From Diphasiastrum complanatum (taxonomy: Eukaryota > Streptophyta > Lycopodiopsida > Lycopodiales > Lycopodiaceae), in NCBI GenBank assembly GCA_029204225.1, contig CM055101.1, positions 46,053,906-46,117,905 of the forward strand: a DNA stretch of 64,000 nucleotides, written 5' to 3'. Each line of letters begins with the position of its first letter. Within the stretch, counting starts at the first letter, position 1. A program made the translations under genes and the position numbers. Below the pieces are notes generated by a model that was not told the DNA's origin, did no database searches, and was given only the letters and a program-made list of their open reading frames with translations. Shown piece by piece: positions 49,861 to 62,640 of this stretch.

Positions 49861-50779
49861 TGCATCAAAATAGCTCCCACAGCAATGTTACTCGCATCTG
49901 TATCTATAACATGGGCTTTTGAGGGTCTACTATCTTTAGAGTGACGCACTTAGCAATAGCTTGCTTCAGCTGATCAAAGCTTGCTTGTTGTAGTTCAATC
50001 CACTCACCAAATCTATTTTTTTGAGTCAAATCAGTAAGGTGCTGCAATATAGGGGTATCCCTTATATTAAATTCTGCCAATGCAAGAAAAAAGTGGAGTG
50101 ATGTCAAATTAGTTGGCACAGGCCACGTAACGATCACAATAACCTTCTTAGGATCTGCCTTTACTCCATCAGCAAACACTATATGACCAAGATACACAAT
50201 TTCCTTTTTAAACAATTCACTTTTTTTACTATTGGTAAACAAAGTGTTTTCCCTCAAAGTAGACAACACAGTTCTAAGGTGAGCCATATGCTTGACCTCA
50301 CCTGCACTGTAAGTCAGAATGTCATCAACAAAGTTTACGACAAACTTACCCATATATGGTTTGATCACATCATTCATCACCATCATGAATGTAGCTGGGA
50401 CATTAGTCAACCCAAATGGCATCACAAGATACTCATAGTGATCGAACCAAGTTCTGAAGGTAGTCTTGTGTACATCCTCTTCACAAACTCTAACCTGATA
50501 GTATCCACTCTTTAGGTCTATTTTACTGAACACAGTGGCACCTAACAAGGCATAAAGTAGATCATCTATATGTGGCATAGGATATCGATGTTTAACCATT
50601 ATCTTGTTCAACCATCGATAATCCACACGCATACGCCATGATCCATCCTTCTTTTTTGCAAGAATGATCGGAGAGGAAAAAGGGGAATAACTAGGTCGTG
50701 TATGTCCCTTGGCCAGATAATCATTGACCATCCATCTCACTTCCTCTGCCAAGGCACCACCAAGGCACCACCAAGGCAC
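49861..50779 (-). pseudogene. Ty3/gypsy reverse transcriptase, open but truncated
   Basis: A 291-codon open reading on minus (50779 to 49904). RT begins at YSPFSSPIILAKKKDGSWRM and continues through YRWLNKI, FSKIDLKSGYYQVRV, YLVMPFGLTNVPATF and NFVDDILTYS (intact active site), YLGHIVFADGVKADPKKV and the start of RNase H. The upstream polyprotein, most of RNase H and integrase are missing. No LTR was identified. It is the least damaged gypsy RT in the window. A three-fold ccaaggcac repeat (50751-50782) marks its truncated start. Confidence 0.85.
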
Positions 50780-50782
50780 CGC

Positions 50783-51844
50783 AAGACATCGCTTGCGATC
50801 ACATGCGAAGGAGATTGTGGTTGTAGCTTCACTCTCCTATGGTCACGTCTTCACTAAAGAAACTTGAAGTTTCGACCCACAAAGCATTGCCAGCTTATGA
50901 ACCACAAACCATCGCTATCGAAGCCGCATCACATACAAGCAACAAACCGCAAGCCGCATCAAACCACAAACCACAACGTCTGGATGATGAACGGAGATGA
51001 CCGAAGAAAATCGCAGGTCAACACTGGCAGTCTACGAGCGAAGATCGAAGCTCAACCAATGACAACTTGGTCTACGGCTGCAAAGACGGCTGCGAAATTG
51101 GCGCATCTTCATGACTTAAGATCAACAAGGTACCAGCAGGACGAAAGAACTCCACGGATGAAGGAGACAGCAAATTGAAAGCCATCGACAAAGGGTTAAG
51201 TAGTTCTTGCAATCATTAATCAAACTAAACACCACTTCCTTCCTCCACTTCTATATATAGATGAACGAGAGAAGGATGGTTAGATATTTTGAGTGATTGA
51301 ATGATGAATGTGAGGATGAAAAGCCGTCTGCTAGTAAGCAAGACGAGATGACATGATCAATAAGGACACACAGAGAGAGATAGACATCAGTGTACGCTAG
51401 TAAGCGGCACTCACCCCTTTTTTTGTTCGTAAGAGACAGAGTTTCTCTTGCGGTAAGCGTTGTGCGGTATGCCAAATAGCGCTTGAGAGAATCATTATAA
51501 TTGAACAAATATTTTCTTATCTCTTGTCTATGATGTATAATCTTTGAATGGGTTATGCTTATTGAGTGTTTGTTACAAAACCAACTATCATTTGTTTTTC
51601 TGCATAAAGGCTCATCATAGTTAAATCAACAGTAGATCAGCAGTGTTTGTGAAGGATTTGAGATCCATTAAAATCCAAGTCTACAATTGATCTTTGGTTA
51701 CAAAAACAAACAACTCACCAATCTTGCGAATGTAGAAAAATCAGCATCTACACTAAGAATGAGATGCAAAATCTAATAGATCTTGATCAAACATGAACTA
51801 AAATATAAAGTACTATTGTTGTCCATAGAATTACAGTACCCTAT
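50783..51844. other. No gene recognised; possible decayed LTR
   Basis: A plus-strand TATA-like ctatatatag lies at 51250-51259, followed by A-rich DNA. No paired LTR or coding region is seen. Confidence 0.35.
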
Positions 51845-52389
<545 letters not shown>

Positions 52390-52399
52390 CTCCCTCTTC

Positions 52400-53514
52400 A
52401 ACTAGTTTTAGCATGGGCTTTGATAACACTCCAAGTGATGTCCTATGCTTCATGAACAAGTCCTTTCCCAATGCTTTGGTGAATATATCAACTACACATT
52501 CCCTTGAGGAAACATGTTGAAGCTCCACCTCCTTTGCTAATGACTTGCTCCCTCACAAAATGATATGCCACCTCAATGTGTTTGCTCCTAGCATTAAAAA
52601 TAGGATTAGTTGCCAACCTTTGGGCTGATAGACGCTCACAAAATATGATTGGGCTCTTTGAAAAATCCAACAGCGAAGATCCTTGACCACCCTCTTGATC
52701 CATACCATCTCCTTTGTGCAATGTGTAAGAGCTTTGTACTCGGCTTCAATAGATGACAATGAGATAGTGGCTTGTTTCTTCGACATCCATGATATAGCTC
52801 CATCACCTATGAAAATACAATGAGCACTAATGGATTTCCTATCCATTATATCTCCAGCATAGTCCGAATCTGAAAATCCAAACAAGTTAGGTGATGATCT
52901 CTCATACAATATGCCAAAATCTCGAGTTCCAATGATGTACCTCAAAACTCGTTTTCCTAGCTTCCAATGCTCTTCACTAGGATCTTGCATGAATTGACTC
53001 AATCTTCCAACACAATAGCTCAGATCTGGTCTAGTAATGGTTAGATAGATGAGTTAACTAACTAGCTTCCTATAGAGTAATGTATTTGAAGGATCTTTCA
53101 CTACCTCTTATAGTTAGCTTTGCATGAGACTCCATAGGTGTATCACCATATGAAATCTTTCTAGGATAGAATTAGCATACTTCTCTTGAAAAATGAAAGT
53201 AGATTGAGAAGATCTAATCACTTCTATTCATTTGTAATGTCCAATTGCCATAGATCCCATCCATAAAGAGTAGCAAGTGAGATGATGACTTGAATGCTTA
53301 CCATCTTTGCCACGGGGGCAAAGGTTTCATCATAGTCAATCCCTTGTTCTTGAGCATATCCTTTTGCCACTAAACTTGCCTTGTGCTTGTTGATAGATCC
53401 ATCTTGGTTTGTCTTCACCTTGAAGATCCATTTGCATCCAATAGCTTTCTTGTCCTTAAGTAACTCCACCAATCTCCATGTTCCATTCTTCATAAGAGCT
53501 TGATACTCATCCAT
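52400..53514 (-). pseudogene. copia RT N-terminus and RNase H (core deleted)
   Basis: The RT opens with the conserved GTWRLVELLKDKKAIGCKWI and AKGYAQEQGIDYDETFAPVA, and ends WDLWQLDITNE at 53224. The next recognisable block is RPDLSYCVGRLSQFMQDP near 53020. The YVDD active site and about 130 codons between are therefore missing. RNase H (DSDYAGDIMDRKSIS, LSSIEAEYKAL) is complete to ARSKHIEVAYHFVREQV, with small frame changes. Confidence 0.87.
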
Positions 53515-53712
53515 TGCTTGGATCCACTCCCCTTCTTTCTACACTTGTAGGTTCATCAAAAGAGGTTAGGAAAGCAACCTAATTTCCAGAAATCACTTGC
53601 TTACCCTTTTCATCATACGTGAGCCTTGAAGGCATTTGTCTTTCCCTTGATGTTCTCCTTGGCTTTTGACTTGATGAAGGTCCATCATCATCACCATCTA
53701 AAGTAGGATCCT

Positions 53713-54483
53713 TTACATCAACATCAAGAATGTTAGATCCATCCACATCACCATCAATAGTACTTGAGGATACTTTTGGAATGTTTCCCTCATGTCAGTA
53801 GAAGGAATGTAAACCTTGTAGGCTTTACCCACCTCACTATATCCAACAAAAATACCTTTCCTTGAAGATGGATCCTCCTTGGTCCTATCATCAAGAATAA
53901 TGTTGACATAGAATGTGCATCCAAAAGTTCTTAGAAAGTTGACACTCGGCCTCCTCTTGAATAGCATCTCAAAAGGTGTCCTTCCATCCAAAATAGCTCT
54001 CGGCCACCTATTGCACAAGAAATTGGCACACAACAAAGTTTGATCCCAAAATGGTTTATCAAGATTAACACTTAACCACATGGCTTTAGCACTTTCACAT
54101 AAAGTCCTATTCTTCTGTTCAGCCACTCCATTTTGTTGTGGGGTCCTTGGTGTTGTATACTCCCTCTTGATTCCATGCTCATCACAAAAGGCCTTGAACT
54201 TGGTAGATATGTACTCATCACCATTGTCACTCCTTAAGCACTTGATCCTTGTGAAAAATTGGTTCTCCCTTGCATTCTTGAACTTAACAATGTCATCATA
54301 CACTTCATCTTTGTTATTTAGTAAATAGATCCAAAAAAATCTACTAAAATCATCAATGAAAGTTACATACTTCTTAGCTCCACTATTGCTAATTGTAGTA
54401 TTTCCATGAATATCCGAATGTACAACTTGAAAAGGCTTTGTAGATCTAGCATAAGGTAGTCTATGTGACTTGGCAAAGCACAA
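53713..54483 (-). pseudogene. copia integrase core
   Basis: A 256-codon open stretch. The catalytic D,D-35-E residues are present: HSDIHG, CLRSDNGDEY and PQQNGVAEQKN. It includes the C-terminal FLRTFGCTFYVNI and SRKGIFVGY motifs. It joins by frame change to the GAG-pre-integrase reading (54487-54726). Confidence 0.88.
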
Positions 54484-54486
54484 GAC

Positions 54487-55412
54487 TCACAAACATGATT
54501 GATACTTTTTAAGGAACTTGGGAAGACCTATCACAACTTGCTTTCTAGCCAGTACCTCCAATGACTTGAAGTTGAGGTGCCCCATCCTTTTATGCCAAAC
54601 CTCTTGAATAGGTAGCTGCTCTCTTGCAACACATCCAACTTGGTTAGCAATAACACAAGCATCTAGTTTGAACAACTTCCCTTGCCTTTTACCTTTTGCA
54701 ATCAAGATATCTTTTCTTTTGGTCATACAAGCATCTCCATCAAACTCACTTTGAGGCCTTTACTTAGCAATTGACTCACACTAAGCAAATTCTTGGTAGT
54801 AGATGGAATGAACAAAACATCCTCCAAATCAACATTTCTATTTGTAGAGAGATAAATAGGAATTGTGCCAATCCCTTTGATTGCAAACTCACCATCATTG
54901 GCTATGTAGATGACCCTCTTGTCATCTCCATATGCTAACAAAGAAGTGAAGTACTCTTTGTGAAAAGTCACGTGTGAACTTGCTCCACTATCAATCCACC
55001 ATGGATCTAGATGTCCATCACTAGCAAGCATACATGAAGACATCACAAAAGCGTCATCATTTGCATCTTGAGCATCCAAACCATCCTCATCAAGAGTAAG
55101 ATTACCTTGCTTGTCTCCTTGGTCTCTCTTCTTCTTGTAGCACTCACTTGCAAAGTGTCCTTTGATGCCTCAATGGAAGCACTTGAGCTTTGATCTATCT
55201 TTTTTTTTGCCATTTAACGAAGCATCCACTTGATCTTGCCCTTTAGACCACTTACTTTTGCTTTTGCCCTTGAATTTGAGCTTGATGAAGCATTTTTTCT
55301 CTTGCTTACTGAAGATAAAACACAGGCAGTCTTTGAAGTTTTTAAGCAGCCTATGCATGTCAAGAAGAGGGCACCTTGGATTGACATGGAAGGTGTGGAT
55401 AGTTGACATCAT
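54487..55412 (-). pseudogene. copia gag tail, protease and pre-integrase
   Basis: The gag zinc knuckle reads KCFH-stop-GIKGHFASEC; the second Cys codon has become TGA (about 55170), so a single base change both stops translation and removes a zinc ligand. The protease has WWIDSGASSHV (about 55000). Pre-integrase has WHKRMGHLNFKSLEVL (about 54590). Gag upstream of 55412 is not recognisable. Confidence 0.85.
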
Positions 55413-56049
55413 ACTAGCACAGCTTCTTATAATTTGCTTACACTAACAACTCTTAAGCAAATTACCTAACATCAAATTGTTTCTATGTTTTTCTTCTTCT
55501 TGAACAAAATCCCCTCTTGCTCTTGAATGAAACTCTTCTGCTTACATATAAGGTAGTTTCATGTCCGTTGTAGTGGCCTTCAGATGGTAGATATTTGTGC
55601 CTTATCTCCTCTTTCAAAAGTGTTGCCTTTGTATGTATAGTAGTAGGTGAACTGTCATAAATACTTCAAACAATATATTTGGATCGATTTTTCCCTGATG
55701 GAAAAAGTCAACAAAGTCAGTTGATGCTGAATTCGGTTGATGAAAAAGTTGGCTAAGTCGAGGAAGTCGGCTGATGGAGTAGTGTAAGAAATGTTGATGT
55801 CGAGTAAGTTGAGTACTTCAATGTCGAGCAAGTCAAGTCTTGAACATACGTATATACATGAGAAGTTGAAGTTTGATGAAATCGATGACTTTGATAACTT
55901 CAATGACTTCGAAGTCGATGACTTCAATTGTCGATAGAGTCAAGTATTTGATAGGGTTTTTCATGATGCTCATTATTGAATGGATTTGAGGCTGTTCATT
56001 GAATTCCAACAACTTGGACAAGTCATTTGTAAAGAGCGCCGATTGCTAA
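55413..56049. other. No gene recognised
   Basis: It includes a stretch with repeated agtcga / agtcaag words (about 55710-55930). No domain is seen. Confidence 0.4.
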
Positions 56050-57371
56050 CCATTGGATCAGGCGAAGATGTATACTCGTACACATATGGTTGAAGGGATA
56101 TGTTGAAATCAATAGCAATGGACCAACTATATTCCTAGTAGATTATGGGCCAATTTTGGGTACTGGATACCCAAATCTTTCCATTTATTGTGTCGCGGCA
56201 TTGGCACGTAGTACGGATCTACTCGCAACTGGCAAGGACTCGCGACATAGCTCCTGATGGAATCTGGAGCTTTCTCAAAAACTGTTTTTCACCAATGCGG
56301 TTGCTCACCCAATGTGGGTAGCTTATCCAACTCTTTCTCGGCTTCAATCTCTGAAGTTCGAAACTTAATGACCCATCCACCCCTCGAGGAGTCATGTGGA
56401 TGTTATTGTAAGAAATTTTGAATCCGCTCCTCAACGGTGATGAGTTTTTGAAACAAGGGCCTTGCATTTGAAGTATATGGACCTACGTTTGTGGGTCGAG
56501 GTTCGGTAACTTCTTCAACATCTCTCCCGTGATCAAATCTAGTATCAACTTCTCCCTGATCTTGTTGCTGAGATGAGAACTGGGGCATCACTGGAACTAG
56601 AATATGGGAATTTGATTCTAGGACATGAGCGGCTACTTTCTCATAATCTTTGATTACCGTTTTCACCTTGGCCAACTCAGTCGATGCTATGCATTTAAAT
56701 TTATTAAGCCTTTCTTGAAAATCAGTCAGTGAGGCACGATAAGTTTCAACCTTTTTAAACAAGTAATTGATCTCCTCTAGTGAGACAAGATGATCTGGAA
56801 CTTACATATGGAGATATGTGTCTCATGTTCTTTGGCGATTTTCACTTCTCGGTTCAACTGAATCACCTTCTAGCTGATCAAAGTGTTCTCGGATTCCAAA
56901 TCAGAAATTCATTTTTCCATATCTTTTTTCTGATCCATCATGGTCTAGATTATTTGTCCAAGGTGTGAATGGATGCTAAGGACATCACCAGATCCAAAGG
57001 TGTTGAGGATGTGACAGCAGCAGCAGCAGGAATAACAACTCCAAGTGTTGTTTTGGGTTGGCGTTGAGGTTGTACCTGTGGCTCTTCTTTCTCGAAGAGG
57101 TATTCTCCTTCGTATCCTTCAGGCATCCTGGCATCGAACTGCTTCAGAGATTTAACTGCATGAATGATCCTAATGGTGTCTACTGTCTGAGCTGCTTGAT
57201 CTTGTTGATCGATCTGAAAAGTGGAATCAAGGTCATTAGTCGTGTCATGAAACTATTCGAATCGTCTTCTGGGGGATTGGAGTACAAAGGGCGCTAGGCT
57301 CCGAGGCATCGTAAAAAGTTCATCTGCCCCTAAGGGATTAGAATCATCGAACATGTCCATGAGATTCTACG
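56050..57371 (-). pseudogene. Unidentified minus-strand ORF relic (Tat/Athila zone)
   Basis: Protein-like minus frames run from 57350 to 56100: NPLGADELFTMPRSLAPF and PRRRFE near 57340-57240, YEGEYLFEKEEPQVQPQRQP near 57110-57060, a Lys/Glu-rich helical segment with LTDFQERLNKFKCI (56762-56403), then WVIKFRTSEIEAEKELDKLP near 56380-56320. Stops and shifts are frequent. It has no enzymatic motif and may be an accessory ORF of the Tat-like element whose gag lies at 61080-62640. Confidence 0.45.
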
Positions 57372-57701
57372 TGTAGGCTGATATTCCAAGGAATATTCTA
57401 GCCATCCTGCGAAACATCTTTAAAAATACAAGCACGATATGATTTAAACGTAGAACTTGCCCATCAACTTTAGGCTTTTACTTTATCCATAATGGCTTAA
57501 GGTATTCAGTTCTAAGTTTAAACTGCCATGGGCACTGCACATAGATATGTAGTTTCCAGTTATTTCAAGTTATGTAAAAGTTAGTCACAAAGGTCCATTG
57601 GGGGTTTGTCCCATGGCACCAGTGTGATTCAAAGTTAAGTTAGTCTATGTGGCTTATTTGTCCCACAGTGCATTTCTGTAAGTGACCACCACTCCAAGTA
57701 T
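57372..57701 (+). repeat. Inverted repeat, left copy (LTR-like)
   Basis: It is nearly identical to the reverse complement of 60466-60795 (330 bp). It starts TGTAGGCTGATATTCC and is followed by a TATA-like tataaatag at 57700-57708, suggesting U3 of an LTR in plus orientation. Integrase sequence begins only about 80 bp later. Confidence 0.8.
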
Positions 57702-57779
57702 AAATAGGAGTGGAAGAGTCCATTTTCAAAATGAACCTCATTTGCAATACACTTCATAAGGATACCTAAAAAAATATTC

Positions 57780-58690
57780 GATCATGTGATGTATGTCAAC
57801 GAGCACGACGTCCTACGAAGCAGAATTATGAACCTTTGCATCCGATCTTATCGCAAGCACCGTTCGAGAAATGGGGCCTTGACTATGTTGGTCCTATTTA
57901 TCCTGCGACAAGAGGATCTCAAGCCCGATATATTATCATAGCAACGGACTATATGACCAAGTGGATCGAGGCAAAAGCAATTAGAGTTGCTGATGCTAAG
58001 TCTACAGCTGAGTTCATATATGAGCACATCACTATTAGATTTGGATGTCCTATCGAGATCGTAAGTGATCGCAAAACACACTTTGTTAATGAAATGATAA
58101 AGTGGTTGTTGGAAGACTTTTTTGTTATACACCGATATTATCAGAGGGGTAATGGACAAGCTGAATCTTCCAATAAGATTCTCTGCAACATTATGACAAA
58201 AACAATTGAAGCAAATCGTTCTGATTGGGAACATAAACTTCATGCAACATTATGGGCATTTAGAACCGCTTACCAAGTTAGTACAAATCAAACACCATTT
58301 CAATTGGTTTATGGTCAAGATGCAGTGATGTCGATTGAATTTTTAGTACCATCCTTACGTATAGCAGCAACAGAATGATTGGATGATTCAAAATTCTTAC
58401 AAATGCGTCATGAGGCTTTACATAGACTTTGTGAAACCAAATTGATGGTAGTACATGCATTAGCAGTAGAGAAAGCTCGTCGCAAGGCATGGCACGATCG
58501 CCACTAACAAAAAAAAAGATCTGAAGGAAGGAGATCTAGCATTGATGTATAAAACCAAGCTGATTAAAGGTAAATTGAAGTTTATAGGTGAAGGTCCATA
58601 CAAACTAAAAGAGATACTATCCTACGGAACAATTATTTTCGAACATTTGGATGGAAAATGATTTGATACTCTAGTGAATGGCAGCCGACT
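57780..58690 (+). pseudogene. Ty3/gypsy (Tat/Athila type) integrase fragment
   Basis: It starts at the zinc-finger end (CDVCQRARRP), then PFEKWGLDYVGPIYPATRGS, YIIIATDYMTKWIEAKAI and FGCPIEIVSDRKTHFVNE. RYYQRGNGQAESSN follows, where about seven residues (the PYHPQ part) are lost just before the catalytic Glu. It continues LHATLWAFRTAYQVSTNQTP and AFVEKARRKAW-like sequence, with stops at 58376 and 58505. No chromodomain. It is a different lineage from the 15315 element. Confidence 0.87.
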
Positions 58691-60465
58691 ATGCAAGTTT
58701 TGGCAGCCAGTTCAGCCAGTTTAACCAGCATGATCAAATGCCTTATCCATTTTACTTTTGTTGTTTTGTAATTTCTTTGTTTTTCACCACTTGGTTGTTT
58801 CTTTTTTTAGAAAAGATAGTAAAAAAAAAACGAATGATGAGCAAAAGTAAAAAAAGTCATCAGACCAGAAAAATTTGTTCGTCGACTTTCCAGTTCATAC
58901 ATCCACCTCAGATTTACCTATATTGAGTTGGGCGAAGATTATCTTGCAGAGTTACTACTTGTTCTTAAGTCAGACGAATGTTTAGCACTTTACCATTTTG
59001 GGAACCTTCGCCACCACCTTCGTCGAGGATGGGGGAATGGGAAGTGCAGAGCGGGTTACATCAGAAGGTGGTAGCACAACTAGAGCTGGTTGCCGAGTGC
59101 GACGATGATGAGATGCGAGGGGCAAGTTAGGAATAACAACCTCACTGTGACCCCGTCGGTGACTAGATGCCTGGCGAGAAGACTCGGCTGGTGCTACATC
59201 TTTGTAGATAGAAAAGATTGATTCAGCACGGAAGCCATGGATCTTATTATCTAGGTATGAAGTAAGTAAGGTGGGACAAAAGAGAGCCAGCAAAAAATTG
59301 CTGCTTGGTATTACCCTTAATAGCTCTCTTAAGCTCCTTAAAAATTGTTTAAAACCAATTATAAGGTTCCAATGGTTTCTGATCGAACTTGTAATTGGAC
59401 TCAACTATACGGTGGAGTATCTGAGATGAAATGTGTTCCTTCTTGAGGTTGCCAACCATCAAGAAGTTGTTCTCAGCAGTTGTGCGGCGACATGGATGGT
59501 AGGATCTCTGATGATTCTAGTAAATAGCCATCATTGGTCTAGTAAAGCTCTATGGTCGTGTCAATAAAGGGTTTTATAACATTCTTGGCATGCTTGTGGT
59601 TTGGTGAAGGCTGGGTTTATGAAGATATGCCTATAATAGCAAGGGCAACTTCAGTAACACGCACCTTGTGGGTAGCTCCTTGGTAGGTAATATAAAATTT
59701 AGACTTCTCCTCTGTCTAGGTACTAAAGGCCAGCATAATGAATTGCATATTAATTTTGCTAGAAAAGACGCGCTCGTGAATCCCAATTGTCGTGAGTAGA
59801 GGCTCAACAAGGGTCATCCATTGAGCCACCATGCTTGTGCTAGGAACTTTCATAATGTCTGTTGTAGTTGGAACATCACGATGAACGACATAACATGGAG
59901 ACTAGCTAGTATCGGTAGAAGACATGATGATAGAAGGCAAAAACTGAGAGTAAATGATGCAAGAGTGTATCAGAAAGTTGTATGAAAGTTTTGGTTGCGA
60001 GAAAATTTCGCAAGAGCTTCGCTAGCACAATGAGAAATGAAATTGAGAGTCAGCCCTTTTGTAGGTGAATTTGGAAGGTCCATTAGATGAAGTAGTATTT
60101 TAGCTCATCAGTTTTGGACAAAAATTTGCTGGCAGACTCAGTTTTGTGAAAATAGCGAAGGTTCATGACAATTGTGGCAACCTAGTGAAGATTCTGAAGG
60201 TCTAGCGAAGGTTCACAGCATTCGCCTGATGGACATCCTTCGCCTAGGTACTGTATGTAATAAAATTTTTTAGGATTTGAACCTATGTCCAACCTAATTT
60301 TGGCATGCTGAATCCATCTGTCAGGTCGTCGCTTTCCTAGCCTTTGCTTTCTCACAAGGTCAGTCTGTGACCATTGGAGAAACAATTCCAATTACAGCTG
60401 CCCAAGCCGCCTCACCCCCACACACTCAGGCTATTTCACCGAATACGTAGTGTAGGCTTACAATG
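58691..60465 (-). pseudogene. Degenerate minus-strand coding remains, unidentified
   Basis: The minus strand gives a 140-codon stretch (59404-58982) and broken readings up to 59925 (for example RVTEVALAIIGI and EQLLDGWQPQEGTHFIS). Ser/Arg-rich segments are common. I do not recognise the family; an accessory Tat-type ORF is possible. The words gcgaaggtt recur near 60155 and 60205. Confidence 0.35.
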
Positions 60466-60795
60466 ATACTTGGAGTGGTGGTCACTTACAAAAATGCACT
60501 GTGGGACAAATAAGCCACATAGACTAACTTAACTTTGAATCACACTGGTGCCATGGGACAAACCCCCAATGGACCTTTGTGACTAACTTTTACATAACTT
60601 GACATAACTAGAAACTACATATCTATGTGCAGTGCCCATGGCAGTTTAAACTTAGAACTGAATATCTTAAGCCATTACAGATAAAGTAAAAGCCTAAACT
60701 TGATGGGCAAGTTCTACGTTTAAATCATATCCTGCTTGTATTTTTAAAGATGTTTTGCAGGATGACTAGAATATTCCTTGGAATATCAGCCTACA
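60466..60795 (-). repeat. Inverted repeat, right copy
   Basis: Reverse complement of 57372-57701, with only scattered differences. The two copies are 2.76 kb apart, face each other and lie between oppositely oriented gypsy parts. Confidence 0.8.
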
Positions 60796-62640
60796 TTTGG
60801 AGCTCGTAAAATTGGTGCAGATGCTAAAGCTTTCTTAAATTTTTCAAATGCTTCCAACGCCTCAGTCGTCCAAATAGGGACATATTCACGATCATTTCCA
60901 TTTGCGGCGCTTTAGGTTCTGTCATCTTGAAGGGTTCTTCATGATGGTACAACTAAGTATTAACATTCGTTCATGGATGATGTAAATTCGTAGGTGGCAC
61001 AAGTGAAGAATGGGCTTCGGTTGCTACTTTAGCTGCCTCTAATTCCTCTTCTTCTTACAATTGTTTAATCCACTGCCTCATATTCTAGTATCTCTTTTTT
61101 TCTGAGTTGAGATTCGGATACACCCCTGATGCAGTAGGTATATCTGTAGTTGGTACAGATTCAATATGTACTGGATCAACTAGAACTTCTTTTTGCTTTT
61201 GAACTCTAGTAACGACCATCAAAGGTACACTTGGTTTAGTAGACTGAGTTGTTGGTCTTTGCTTGATCATAATCATATTCACTGGAGTAGTAACCGCTGG
61301 TCGTTTTGGTCTTGCTGGGAAATCCTTGTAACAATGTCCATAACCACATTCCCAACAGAATGGAACAAACTTTCCTTTGTTCGGACATTCTGCAACTCTA
61401 TGGTTCTCTTCGCATGCAAAGAATTCAAGTGGTGCTCTGGCCCATTGTCTTGCTGCTTGTTGTTGCGTGGTAGCATAAATAGCCTATTGTTCTGAAGGTC
61501 CACTCTCTTGATCATTATTGTAGTTCCATTGCTCATTACCATTGTAAGGCTCTGGTTCCATTAGATTCACAGGAGGAGCTTGTTGTGCTTGTGGAGCTGG
61601 AAAAGCTAGTCGTTCAAAAAATTACAGGCCAAAGTTCTGAGTCTGGTTCTTAGGATCAGGTCCCTTATAGGTAGTAGGTTCTCGATATTGAAGCTTAGCA
61701 TACCTTTGCTGGATAATCCGAGGATTAAATGAGCAAAAAAATGTTTCATGTCCTGGAGAATTGCATAGATGACAAATAGTATTTGCCATTCATTGTTTCA
61801 ATGTTGTACATTCATTCATGGTGTAATTTCCTGCACAAATTGAACACCCGACTAGGAAAAGTCTTAGCAAACTTTTCCGTTGCGTTGTTACTCTTAGCAT
61901 GCACCTCTTCCAAAGCTTTCAACTTTTCGTTAAATTGAGACTGCATCTTATCTAGCTGCATCTGTTGCTTTTGACCAAGTTTCTCAAACTAGTTCATCAT
62001 CAACTCCACCGTAGCATTAATATTCATGGATGCAATAGTGGTGGATGTAGTAGTGGTTTGCCCCACTGTATAAGGCATCATTCCAATATTTGGTTCATCA
62101 TCAGAATCTTCATCCTCCTCTCGTATCGCATCGTCCATAGCATTTTGTATGGAGATATACTCAATATGGCATTTTAGCTCGCGTCTAATCCTTTTAGGTA
62201 GACTTGTTAAAAACCACATAATCATAACATCATCATTAATTAAATCGGGATCACACTCAGATCTGAGGTGTTTAACCCATTCAATATAATCTCGTATTCC
62301 CTCTCTCTTTCCCATTTTAATTCTACTTAAAAGTAGGAAAGAATCTTCCATAAATTTTCTCGGTTTAAATCTTGTGATGAGGGCTTGTTTAACAACTTTC
62401 CAATCTGCACGTTCTGTTTCATCTTGGTTATAAAACCAATCTTGTGCTGCTCCAGTTAAGGCCATAGGAAATAGCTTAAGTTTATCTTGTGGAAAAACTT
62501 TGCCATATACCTCACATGATTTAGAATATATTTTGAGAAATCTGATAGGATCAGATAATCCATTATACTTTGGAATCTCTAACCGAGGTGACCTTCTAAC
62601 AACAATTGGTGGAACATCAATTGTGAATCAATTCGATCTG
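60796..62640 (-). pseudogene. Tat/Athila-type gypsy gag
   Basis: On minus from about 62615: RRSPRLEIPKYNGLSDPIRF, then MALTGAAQDWFYNQDETERA (62465), FKPRKFMEDSFLLLSRIKMG and IRDYIEWVKHLRSECDPDLI, the standard plant gypsy capsid. An acidic linker follows, then a zinc knuckle CHLCNSPGHETFFC (about 61785-61740, intact). A second Cys/His cluster CWECGYGHC lies near 61350-61320. A Thr/Val-rich tail runs to about 61085. Stops and shifts separate the parts after 61989. Confidence 0.83.

Noticed and set aside
60245..60420. Second SINE (B-box-like GGTTCAAATCC on minus)
   Set aside because: No A-box at the right distance and no flanking duplication could be seen.
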